From assembly GCA_046336655.1 (NCBI GenBank), contig JBKDGH010000137.1, positions 1 through 29,051 on the forward strand: 29,051 nucleotides of DNA, given 5' to 3'. This document shows positions 7,309 through 14,385 of the stretch, in pieces. Position 1 is the first letter of the stretch; every line of letters begins with the position of its first letter. A program made the position numbers and the translations under genes. The notes under the pieces are model-generated. The model had not been told where the DNA came from. It saw only the letters and a program-made list of their open reading frames with translations, and made no database searches. Source of the DNA: CANGTU01 sp046336655. Its GTDB lineage: Bacteria > Bacteroidota > Bacteroidia > Flavobacteriales_D > Sanyastnellaceae.

Positions 7309-8394
7309 TTGAAAGAACTTCCCCTGACACTAACCTGTCTCATTAAACACAGCCCGCTGGCAGTGTTCACCGTATTTGTGCTCAGCGGCATATGCATAAC
7401 CGGTTGTGGTGAAAAGAGCGCTCCGGCTGCCACTAATCAGCTGCCGGCACTCCGCGTAAAAGCCGAAATAGCTCAGGCAAGAGCGCTTGACGCGACATAC
7501 CTCACCACTGCGGAAATTCTGCCGTATGAGTCTGTGGAAATACGCACGCCGGTGGCCGGCACTGTGCTGAACATTGCGTTTAAGGAAGGACAATATGTGC
7601 AGGAAGGCGCATCCATCGTAAGAATGGATGACCGGGCGTGGATCGCAGAATTATCTGGTGTCAGCACCCAGCTCGCCGGACTAAAAAAAGAGCTTGACCG
7701 CAGGGAGAAACTACTCGAAATAGAAGGAGCGAGTGAAGAAGAAATTGATCGCCTGCGCACTCAAATCGCCCAGCTCGAATCTGACAAACAGCAACTCGAG
7801 CTACAAATTTCACTGGCCAATGTGAAAGCGCCTTTCTCCGGTGTACTTGGAGTACGAAATTTCAGCACTGGCGCCTACCTCACTCAGGGGGCACCTGTTA
7901 CTACACTTACCCAGGTAAATAAACTGAAGGCGGAGTTCCGCTTGCCGGATGCCTTTGAGGAAGCTGCAAATACTGGGTTCGTCGCACGTATCGTAGCAGG
8001 AAAGGACTCACTCACTGCAGTAGTGTATGCTTCCGAACCCGTCATCGAACGCACCACACGTATGCGGCTTGTGCGCGCCGAAATCAATCAGCCATCTGGT
8101 GTATTGCCCGGTGCGTTTGCAGAAGCGCGCTTGTCAAAAAAGACTAACGCATCCAATGTGGTTATCCCGACACAGGCGCTGATTCCCGGTGTGGAGAACC
8201 AGACTGTATTTCTGTATCGTTCCGGAAAAGTGCTCGCACAGCCTGTCACACCCGGGCTGCGCGATCAGACACACTGCGAAATTCTAACAGGCATTGTGCC
8301 CGGCGATACCATCATCACCACCGGAATATTGCTCCTGCGCGATGGTGCAGATGTAGCCATTGAATCCCTCAATGATCCGGAGGTCAATCAATGA
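7309..8394 (+). CDS. RND efflux periplasmic adaptor lipoprotein (HlyD/AcrA family)
   Basis: Membrane-fusion subunit of the tripartite pump, linking the inner-membrane pump to the outer-membrane channel. Visible parts: a lipobox ITGC-GE (Cys33 from this start), a first lipoyl half (VEIRTPVAGTVLNIAFKEGQ), a coiled-coil hairpin (LAGLKKELDRREKLLE to LESDKQQLELQ), a second lipoyl half (VKAPFSGVLGVRNF), and a beta-barrel/membrane-proximal region to the end. About 361 residues is normal for the family. The frame has no ATG start. Candidates are TTG 7243, TTG 7309 and the rare ATT 7342, which would give an ideal 21-residue signal. I chose TTG 7309 from its distance to the upstream promoter-like box. 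Its stop overlaps the pump start by 4 bp. Confidence 0.92.
   Translation: MKELPLTLTCLIKHSPLAVFTVFVLSGICITGCGEKSAPAATNQLPALRVKAEIAQARALDATYLTTAEILPYESVEIRTPVAGTVLNIAFKEGQYVQEGASIVRMDDRAWIAELSGVSTQLAGLKKELDRREKLLEIEGASEEEIDRLRTQIAQLESDKQQLELQISLANVKAPFSGVLGVRNFSTGAYLTQGAPVTTLTQVNKLKAEFRLPDAFEEAANTGFVARIVAGKDSLTAVVYASEPVIERTTRMRLVRAEINQPSGVLPGAFAEARLSKKTNASNVVIPTQALIPGVENQTVFLYRSGKVLAQPVTPGLRDQTHCEILTGIVPGDTIITTGILLLRDGADVAIESLNDPEVNQ
8379..8383 (+). promoter_or_regulatory. Shine-Dalgarno GGAGG before the RND pump
   Basis: GGAGG lies 7 nt before the ATG at 8391, inside the end of the adaptor gene. Good Shine-Dalgarno sites are rare elsewhere in the window, so this one is notable and fixes the pump start. 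Confidence 0.65.
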
Positions 8395-11300
8395 GTCTTT
8401 CAGATATCAGCATAAAGAAGCCGGTACTCGCCACCGTATTTGCAATGGTAATTGTACTGGTTGGCGTGATCAGCTATTTCACACTTGGCGTGCGTGAGTA
8501 TCCGAGTGTGGATCCTCCCGTTGTTACCATTACCACCAATTACATCGGCGCGAATGCGGACATCATAGAATCGCAGGTCACTGAGCCAATTGAAGAAGTG
8601 GTGAACAGTGTGGAAGGAATACGCACCATCAGTTCGGTGAGTACGGATGGAAGAAGCACTATCACGGTGACTTTCTTCGGATTCATCGACCTCAATAATG
8701 CAGCAAATGATATCCGCGACAAGGTATCTCAGGCGGTGCGAAATATTCCGGTAGATGCGGAGCCACCGGTGGTAAGCAAGGCTGATGCAAATTCAGACGC
8801 TATCCTGTCGATCACCGTACAAAGTGATCAACGCACACTCCCGGAGCTTTCTTCGATTGGCGACAAAATTTTCAAGGAACGCCTCCAGACAATTCCCGGT
8901 GTAAGCAGCATTCGCATCTGGGGTGAAAAGAAATACGCCATGCGCATCGAACTGGATGTGCAGCGAATGGCAGCACTCGGCGTGACGACCGATGAATTGA
9001 AACGCGCGCTCACAATCCAGAATATTGAGTTGCCATCGGGGCGGATTGAGGGAAAGGAAACGGAAATGACGGTGCGCACACTCGGACGACTTTACACTCC
9101 GGAAGAATTCAGTGCGCTCATCGTGCGCCGCTCCGGCGATCAACTGATTCGACTCGGCGACTTTGGAAAAGCCCGCATCGGGGCAGAGGTAGAGCGCAGC
9201 CTGCTCCGCGGAAACGGCGTTATACCCATGGTAGGAATCGCGCTCCAGCCGCAACCCGGAGCGAACTACATTGACATTGTGGACGAAGCATTCCGTCGTG
9301 TGGAACTGATTAAGCGAGAACTGCCTTCGGATATTCGCCTGGACGTCGCACTCGACAGCACGACCCCGATCCGAAAAGCGATCAACGAGGTGAAAGAAAC
9401 CATCCTGATTGCATTCGGACTTGTGGTGCTTATCGTTTTCATCTTTCTGCGAAACTGGCGCAGCACAGTCATTCCTGTGATTCTGATTCCAATCTCGCTC
9501 ATCGGCACATTCGCATTCCTCTGGGCAGCGGGATACTCGATCAACGTTCTTACACTGCTTGGACTTGTGCTGGCTACCGGACTGGTGGTGGACGATGCGA
9601 TCGTAGTTATGGAAAATATCTACTCGCGCATTGAACAAGGTATGCATCCGGTCAAAGCCTCGTTCGAAGGAGCGCGCGAAGTGTACTTTGCGGTAATTGC
9701 CACGTCCATAGCGCTGATCTGTGTGTTCCTTCCCATTTTCTTCATCGAAGGGCTCACTGGTCAACTCTTCCGCGAATTCGCGATGGTGGTGGTCAGCGCC
9801 ATCATCATCAGCACGTTTGTGTCGCTGTCACTTACTCCGATGATGAGTTCGCGGTTTCTGAAAAAAGCCACGCGAAGCAACGCCTTCATGGATGGCATTG
9901 GCCGGGGAATAGAACGGCTGACAAACGCTTACTCCCGCTCACTTCACACGTTCATGAAACGTCGCTGGCTCGCAATTGTGCTTACCGCTGTGAGTTTCGG
10001 ACTCATCTGGCTCATCGGTTCTGTCATTCCTTCGGAGCTTGCACCGATGGAAGACAAGAGTCAGTTGCGCATCGTAAGCACCGCACCGGAAGGCACCACG
10101 TATGAAGCCATGGACGCTTATCAGGAGCAGCTCATGCGCGACCTGGACACGCTTAAGGAAAAAGCGTTTTTGCTTGGTGTTACAGCACCGACCTTCCGAA
10201 CTTCCACATCTGTCAACTCTTCATTCATCCGCATGACGCTCACTCCTCCTTCGGAGCGCGAGCGCTCACAAAATGAAGTGGCCATGCAGATCATGAAAAT
10301 GCTGCGCAACTACCCTTTTGCGCGCAGCTTTGTGATTCAGGACCCTACCATCAGTTCGCAGGGGCGATTCAGCGGATTGCCCGTTCAGATTGTGCTTCAG
10401 GCCCCCGATATCGAACGACTGCGCGAAGTGATACCCAAATTCATGGCGAAGGCACAGGCTCATCCCGCATTCAGTGCAACGGACATTGATCTCGTCTTCA
10501 ACAAGCCGGAATACACCATTGAGATCAATCGCAATAAAGCGGCGCTGATGGGTGTAAGTGTGGAACAAATCGCATCCACACTCCGCACATTGCTGAGTGA
10601 AGAACGACTCGGCTATTTCGTGCGTGAAGGAAAACAATACTACGTGATTGCACAGGCCGACCGCAGTTTCCGCAACGACCCGTCGGATCTTGAAAGCATT
10701 ACCGTGCGGAACGAATACGGGGACCTTGTACCGCTCACCAATCTGGTAGATATTTCATTCAAGAGTCGTCCACCTTCCCTCTTGCGGTACAATCGCTACA
10801 CCTCTGCCACTGTATCCGCGGCACCGGCACCGGGATACACCATTGCGGATGGTATCAGCGCGATGCGCGAAATTTCCGCAGAAGTGCTGGACGACACCTT
10901 CCGGACCGAGTTCACCGGATCTGCATCAGACTACGCAGAGACTGCTGCCAACATCCTGTGGATTCTGATCTTTTCGCTGGCACTTGTATACCTCACACTC
11001 GCCGGACAATTCGAAAGCTTCAGAGATCCCGGTATCATTTTACTCACTGTCCCTCTTGCGATGGCCGGAGCTTTGCTCACGTTGTATATGTTCGGTCAGA
11101 CGATCAACATCTTCAGTCAGATTGGAATGATCGTACTCATCGGGATCGTCACGAAAAACGGAATTCTCATTGTAGAATTTGCCAATCAGAAAAAAGAAGC
11201 TGGCGCCGCTATCAGACAGGCCGCCATAGAATCAGCAGTACAACGCTTCCGCCCGATTCTGATGACCAGTCTCTCTACCGTTTTCGGCGCGCTGCCGATT

Positions 11301-11465
11301 GCCCTGGCACTGGGCGATAGCTCCACAAGCCGCATACCGATGGGACAAGCCATCATAGGCGGATTGATCTTCTCGCTCATTCTCACCCTGTATGTGATTC
11401 CGGCGGTATACACCTACTTCGCGGATCGCGACAGAAAAATCATCAAGGAGGAAGACTATGCCTAA
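8391..11465 (+). CDS. RND-family multidrug efflux transporter (AcrB/MexB-like inner-membrane pump)
   Basis: A 1024-residue proton-driven pump of the HAE1 type, complete in length. Helix 1 starts at about residue 12 (VLATVFAMVIVLVGVI), followed by a large periplasmic loop opening with VREYPSVDPPVVTITTNY. The helix-4 proton-relay aspartates are in VDDAIVVMENIYSR (Asp401 and Asp402). The second half repeats the architecture, with helices around LALVYLTLAGQFESF and MIVLIGIVTKNGILIVEFANQ. It extrudes amphiphilic compounds from periplasm or outer leaflet through the TolC-like channel encoded downstream. Start overlaps the adaptor stop (ATGA) and its end overlaps the channel gene by 8 bp, so all three are translationally coupled. 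The substrate cannot be predicted. No TetR or MarR regulator is adjacent. Confidence 0.97.
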   Translation: MSLSDISIKKPVLATVFAMVIVLVGVISYFTLGVREYPSVDPPVVTITTNYIGANADIIESQVTEPIEEVVNSVEGIRTISSVSTDGRSTITVTFFGFIDLNNAANDIRDKVSQAVRNIPVDAEPPVVSKADANSDAILSITVQSDQRTLPELSSIGDKIFKERLQTIPGVSSIRIWGEKKYAMRIELDVQRMAALGVTTDELKRALTIQNIELPSGRIEGKETEMTVRTLGRLYTPEEFSALIVRRSGDQLIRLGDFGKARIGAEVERSLLRGNGVIPMVGIALQPQPGANYIDIVDEAFRRVELIKRELPSDIRLDVALDSTTPIRKAINEVKETILIAFGLVVLIVFIFLRNWRSTVIPVILIPISLIGTFAFLWAAGYSINVLTLLGLVLATGLVVDDAIVVMENIYSRIEQGMHPVKASFEGAREVYFAVIATSIALICVFLPIFFIEGLTGQLFREFAMVVVSAIIISTFVSLSLTPMMSSRFLKKATRSNAFMDGIGRGIERLTNAYSRSLHTFMKRRWLAIVLTAVSFGLIWLIGSVIPSELAPMEDKSQLRIVSTAPEGTTYEAMDAYQEQLMRDLDTLKEKAFLLGVTAPTFRTSTSVNSSFIRMTLTPPSERERSQNEVAMQIMKMLRNYPFARSFVIQDPTISSQGRFSGLPVQIVLQAPDIERLREVIPKFMAKAQAHPAFSATDIDLVFNKPEYTIEINRNKAALMGVSVEQIASTLRTLLSEERLGYFVREGKQYYVIAQADRSFRNDPSDLESITVRNEYGDLVPLTNLVDISFKSRPPSLLRYNRYTSATVSAAPAPGYTIADGISAMREISAEVLDDTFRTEFTGSASDYAETAANILWILIFSLALVYLTLAGQFESFRDPGIILLTVPLAMAGALLTLYMFGQTINIFSQIGMIVLIGIVTKNGILIVEFANQKKEAGAAIRQAAIESAVQRFRPILMTSLSTVFGALPIALALGDSSTSRIPMGQAIIGGLIFSLILTLYVIPAVYTYFADRDRKIIKEEDYA
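11447..11451 (+). promoter_or_regulatory. Shine-Dalgarno GGAGG before the TolC-like gene
   Basis: GGAGG lies 6 nt before the ATG at 11458, within the last codons of the pump gene. It fixes the start that overlaps the pump by 8 bp. Confidence 0.65.
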
Positions 11466-12765
11466 GCACATTCTGATCATCCTCATTGCGTGTATTACCA
11501 CCTCGCTGGAGGCTCAGGAATTCCCGGAGTTCGCCCGGCGTGCCATTGAAAACAACTACGGCATTCGCATTTTCCGAAACCTGGAAACCATTGCTTCGAA
11601 CAACAACACAGCAGGCAATGCAGGAATGCTGCCATCAGTGAGTGCAGACGGAAACTTCGCACGAAGTATAAATAATACCCGTCAGCAATTCTTTATTACC
11701 GATGACCGTGTAGGCACTAATGCGCAAACAGACAACTTCAATGCGCGCCTCACCGCTAACTGGACCCTGTTCAGCGGATTTCGCATTCAGGCCACGCGCG
11801 ATCAGCTTGGTTATCTGGAAGAACTCGGAGGATCCGACACGCGATTTCTCATTGAACAAACACTATCGGATTTAGCCGGCGTGTATTTTCAGCTAACTGC
11901 AGAAACGTCGGTACTCCGCAACCTGCGCGCCACACTGGACGTTTCCCTTGCGCGGCTCACACTCGAACAATCGCGCAAAACAATCGGAGCCGGCACTGCG
12001 CTGAGCTATAATCAGGCATTGTCCGATTATCAGTCGGACAGCGCAGCTGTGCTCGCGGAAGAAGCACTCATCACCACACTGGCTATTCGTCTCAACACAA
12101 TTGCCTCTAATACTACAGATCGCTCCTACATCCTGCCGGATGAAATTTCTTATCCCGGATTCACCGGTTCGTTGGAACAAGTGAATGCGACACTTGCCTC
12201 AGCAAGTGAAGAACTGAAAGCCGCTCAGCTCAATGAGCTGCTTGCTGAAACACAGCGCTCAATTGCTGATTCACGCATGTACCCCGAGGTCAATGCATTC
12301 GGAGGTTATGCGTTTAGCCGGGTGACCAATGAAGTGGGATTCCTCAAGTCAAGCCGCAATTACGGCCCTGAATTCGGACTAAGTGTGCGGTTCAATCTGT
12401 TCAATGGTGGCACCGTACAGACAGCGCGGGAAAATGCTGACATCAATGCAGCCAATGCGAAGTTGAATAGCGAATTGATCCTTGCTCAGCTCAAATCATC
12501 GGCGGCGATCCACTTTGAATTGCTCACTTCACTTGATCAGCGTATCCGCCTGGCAGAACAAACCGCCGATGTAGCACAAGAGAATTTATCCATCGGGCGC
12601 GCCCAACTCGCACAAGGCGTAATCAGCGGAATTGATTTCCGCGCGATACAATTGGAGACAGTGCGCGCGCAAAATGCAGTGGTAGCATTGAAGCAGGCAC
12701 ATTGTACGTCGGTGATCCAACTGCTTCGTCTGAGCGGCCAACTCACTCAGACTTTTCTCCGGTAA
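11458..12765 (+). CDS. TolC-family outer-membrane efflux channel
   Basis: A 435-residue outer-membrane channel. The signal peptide spans residues 1-19 (ending LEAQ-E). The mature protein shows two OEP repeats of long alpha-helices with short strands: FPEFARRAIENNYGIRIFR opens the first, and AQLNELLAETQRSIADSRMYPEVNAFGGY opens the second. Motifs such as NWTLFSGFRIQATRDQL and VRFNLFNGGTVQTARENAD are typical OEP strand-helix junctions. It completes the adaptor-pump-channel set. The start is set by GGAGG at 11447 and overlaps the pump gene by 8 bp. The stop at 12763-12765 is only 5 bp from the stop of the convergent DUF6265-like gene. Confidence 0.95.
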   Translation: MPKHILIILIACITTSLEAQEFPEFARRAIENNYGIRIFRNLETIASNNNTAGNAGMLPSVSADGNFARSINNTRQQFFITDDRVGTNAQTDNFNARLTANWTLFSGFRIQATRDQLGYLEELGGSDTRFLIEQTLSDLAGVYFQLTAETSVLRNLRATLDVSLARLTLEQSRKTIGAGTALSYNQALSDYQSDSAAVLAEEALITTLAIRLNTIASNTTDRSYILPDEISYPGFTGSLEQVNATLASASEELKAAQLNELLAETQRSIADSRMYPEVNAFGGYAFSRVTNEVGFLKSSRNYGPEFGLSVRFNLFNGGTVQTARENADINAANAKLNSELILAQLKSSAAIHFELLTSLDQRIRLAEQTADVAQENLSIGRAQLAQGVISGIDFRAIQLETVRAQNAVVALKQAHCTSVIQLLRLSGQLTQTFLR

Positions 12766-12770
12766 ATACG

Positions 12771-13286
12771 CTAATCAGCCGGAATGCGGTGCATGCGATA
12801 AGCGAATCCTTTGCCGGCTCCGCCGGTAACTTTCACGCCGATCGTATGCTCATCGAGCTGCTCGTAGAAAATAATCTGCGGAAAGTCGTGCTTCGGATTC
12901 GTGAAGGTGAACTGCGAGCCATGGCGATCCGACAGACGAAACGAAATCTGTTTTCCGGCATTCTGATTAAGCACTGTGGAAGAATAATACACCTTCTTCC
13001 CTTTTCTTCTGATCTCCAGAAACTCAGAAACCACAAGTTGCTCATCCTTCATCGAATACGAAAAGCCCATCATGAGATCCGGGCTGACCACGTCCCAATG
13101 CTCGCACACCTCCACACGCTCTGACTTCCAGGTGCCGGCCAGAAACACGGGCAGATCAATTTGATCATCTTTTGGTTTCAACACGGACTGCGCAGAGCAC
13201 ATTGTGCCTGAAATGAAAGCCACAGTTAACAGGATATGGAGCGATTTCCAAAGGGCTCTGATTATTGAAAGCAAAAGACAACGCAT
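12771..13286 (-). CDS. Secreted DUF6265-like protein
   Basis: A 171-residue protein matching, by recall, the DUF6265 pattern: FLAGTWKSERVEVCEHWD near the mature N-terminus, then LMMGFSYSMKDEQLVVSEFLEI, then FTNPKHDFPQIIFYEQ and a C-terminal strand. The fold is probably a lipocalin-like or beta-sandwich domain of unknown function. A signal peptide (SLHILLTVAFISGTMCSAQ) ends at about residue 33. An upstream in-frame ATG at 13544 exists, but the first ~86 residues it adds are not protein-like. A TACATTCG box lies 22 nt before the ATG at 13286, supporting the shorter start. It is monocistronic and converges on the efflux operon with a 5-bp gap. Confidence 0.85.
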   Translation of the reverse strand: MRCLLLSIIRALWKSLHILLTVAFISGTMCSAQSVLKPKDDQIDLPVFLAGTWKSERVEVCEHWDVVSPDLMMGFSYSMKDEQLVVSEFLEIRRKGKKVYYSSTVLNQNAGKQISFRLSDRHGSQFTFTNPKHDFPQIIFYEQLDEHTIGVKVTGGAGKGFAYRMHRIPAD

Positions 13287-13308
13287 AATCTGAAAGGATA
13301 CTCTCCAG

Positions 13309-13316
13309 CGAATGTA
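13309..13316 (-). promoter_or_regulatory. Candidate -7 box (TACATTCG) for the DUF6265-like gene
   Basis: Minus-strand TACATTCG differs from TAnnTTTG at one position and ends 22 nt before the ATG at 13286. A run of T (minus strand) lies just upstream. It supports the short start. Confidence 0.4.
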
Positions 13317-13572
13317 AGCGAATAAAAAAACCCCGATCCCCCGAATTGTCAAGAAGCAGACACCCCGGTTAAGCACAAACAGATCACTGGGAATGTGATT
13401 CACCCCTTTACTCGCGAGGATGCCTGATCGGGCCTGTTTCCGGGCATGCGCGCTTAATCCTGCAATGCCAGGGAACCCTGGGTCTGAAAATTCGCAAGGG
13501 TTCAGTAATCCGGAACCGTCGTGCGTGAATGAAGCCGGCTGCATCGATTCTCTGTCAACGGGAGGGTACGGT
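13317..13572. other. Divergent intergenic region with weak hairpins only
   Basis: The gap between the DUF6265-like gene and fabG is 314 bp including both promoter boxes. Inside are an inverted repeat CCAGGG-AA-CCCTGG (13468-13481) and a weak GGTTC/GAACC hairpin near 13498-13516. Open frames crossing it are extensions of the flanking genes and do not look coding. I see no small gene or known RNA. Confidence 0.5.
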
Positions 13573-13580
13573 TATCTTTG
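13573..13580 (+). promoter_or_regulatory. Candidate -7 box (TATCTTTG) for fabG
   Basis: TATCTTTG is a perfect Bacteroidota -7 box and ends exactly 20 nt before the ATG at 13601. It rules out the longer reading that starts at 13529. No clear -33 TTG was seen. Confidence 0.55.
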
Positions 13581-13600
13581 CGCGCAAACACCAGTCAACA

Positions 13601-14347
13601 ATGAAACTGCTCCATGGCAAAGTCGCCATCATCACCGGCGCATCACGAGGCATTGGCAAGGGCATCGCCGAAACATTCATCGCTCAAGGCGCTACCGTAA
13701 TTTTCACCTATGCATCTTCCATTGAAAAAGCTAAGGCTTTGGAAGCAGAGCTTGCTGCAAAAGGCGGCATTGCTAAGGGTTATAACAGCGATGCCGCAGA
13801 TTTTCAGGCAGCGCAACAACTAATTGATCAGGTGGTTGCCGACTTCGGCACTGTGGATGTACTCGTCAACAATGCCGGTATTACACGTGATAACCTGCTG
13901 ATGCGAATGACTGAAGAGCAGTGGGATGAAGTTATGCAGGTCAATCTCAAATCTGTTTTCAACCTCACAAAGGCGGTGATCAGGCCCATGCTGAAAGCCA
14001 GATCAGGTTCGATCATCAATATGTCATCGGTGGTTGGTGTGAAGGGAAATGCCGGTCAGGCCAACTATGCCGCCTCAAAAGCAGGTATCATCGGCTTCAC
14101 CAAATCAGTAGCGGCTGAGCTCGGCTCGCGGAATATCCGCTGCAATGCCATTGCACCGGGTTTCATTGAAACAGAAATGACCGGGGCGCTGGATGAGAAA
14201 GTGGTGCAGGAATGGCGCAATGCTATCCCCCTGAAGCGCGGAGGCTCACCTCAGGATGTGGCCAATGCCACGTTATTCCTCGCCTCTGATATGAGCGGCT
14301 ACATTACCGGTCAAACACTTCACGTGTGTGGCGGGATGTTGATGTAA
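13601..14347 (+). CDS. fabG: 3-oxoacyl-[acyl-carrier-protein] reductase
   Basis: A 248-residue short-chain dehydrogenase that reduces 3-oxoacyl-ACP to 3-hydroxyacyl-ACP with NADPH in fatty-acid elongation. It has the nucleotide loop TGASRGIGKG (residues 12-21), NNAG (90-93), and the catalytic set Asn115, Ser143, Tyr156 and Lys160 (YAASK). APGFIETEMT and the C-terminal GGMLM are FabG hallmarks. The position before GGMLM is Cys where many FabG have Asn, a mild change. The frame reads 24 codons further upstream, but those are not conserved-looking and precede the promoter box. Three membrane or binding proteins follow on the same strand, the first 38 bp away. Confidence 0.93.
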   Translation: MKLLHGKVAIITGASRGIGKGIAETFIAQGATVIFTYASSIEKAKALEAELAAKGGIAKGYNSDAADFQAAQQLIDQVVADFGTVDVLVNNAGITRDNLLMRMTEEQWDEVMQVNLKSVFNLTKAVIRPMLKARSGSIINMSSVVGVKGNAGQANYAASKAGIIGFTKSVAAELGSRNIRCNAIAPGFIETEMTGALDEKVVQEWRNAIPLKRGGSPQDVANATLFLASDMSGYITGQTLHVCGGMLM

Positions 14348-14385
14348 TTTGTACCCGTTGAACTCCTTTTTCAAGTAAACGACCA

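Noticed and set aside
8793..9764. A 323-codon open frame antisense to the RND pump gene
   Set aside because: It lies wholly within a clearly coding pump gene; its translation is rich in His, Asn and Cys with no domain pattern, as expected of a shadow frame.
12702..13124. A 140-codon plus-strand frame spanning the end of the TolC-like gene
   Set aside because: It overlaps the TolC-like gene in another frame and the DUF6265-like gene on the opposite strand, with no recognisable domain.
13468..13481. CCAGGG-AA-CCCTGG hairpin considered as a terminator or small RNA
   Set aside because: The loop is too short for a stable hairpin, there is no T tract, and it lies between divergent genes where no terminator is needed.
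13287..13544. Upstream extension of the DUF6265-like gene to an ATG at 13544
   Set aside because: The added residues lack protein-like composition, would place the signal peptide deep inside the protein, and cover a promoter-like box.
13529..13600. Upstream extension of fabG to an ATG at 13529
   Set aside because: The extra 24 residues do not belong to the FabG family and lie across a perfect promoter box that ends 20 nt before the ATG at 13601.
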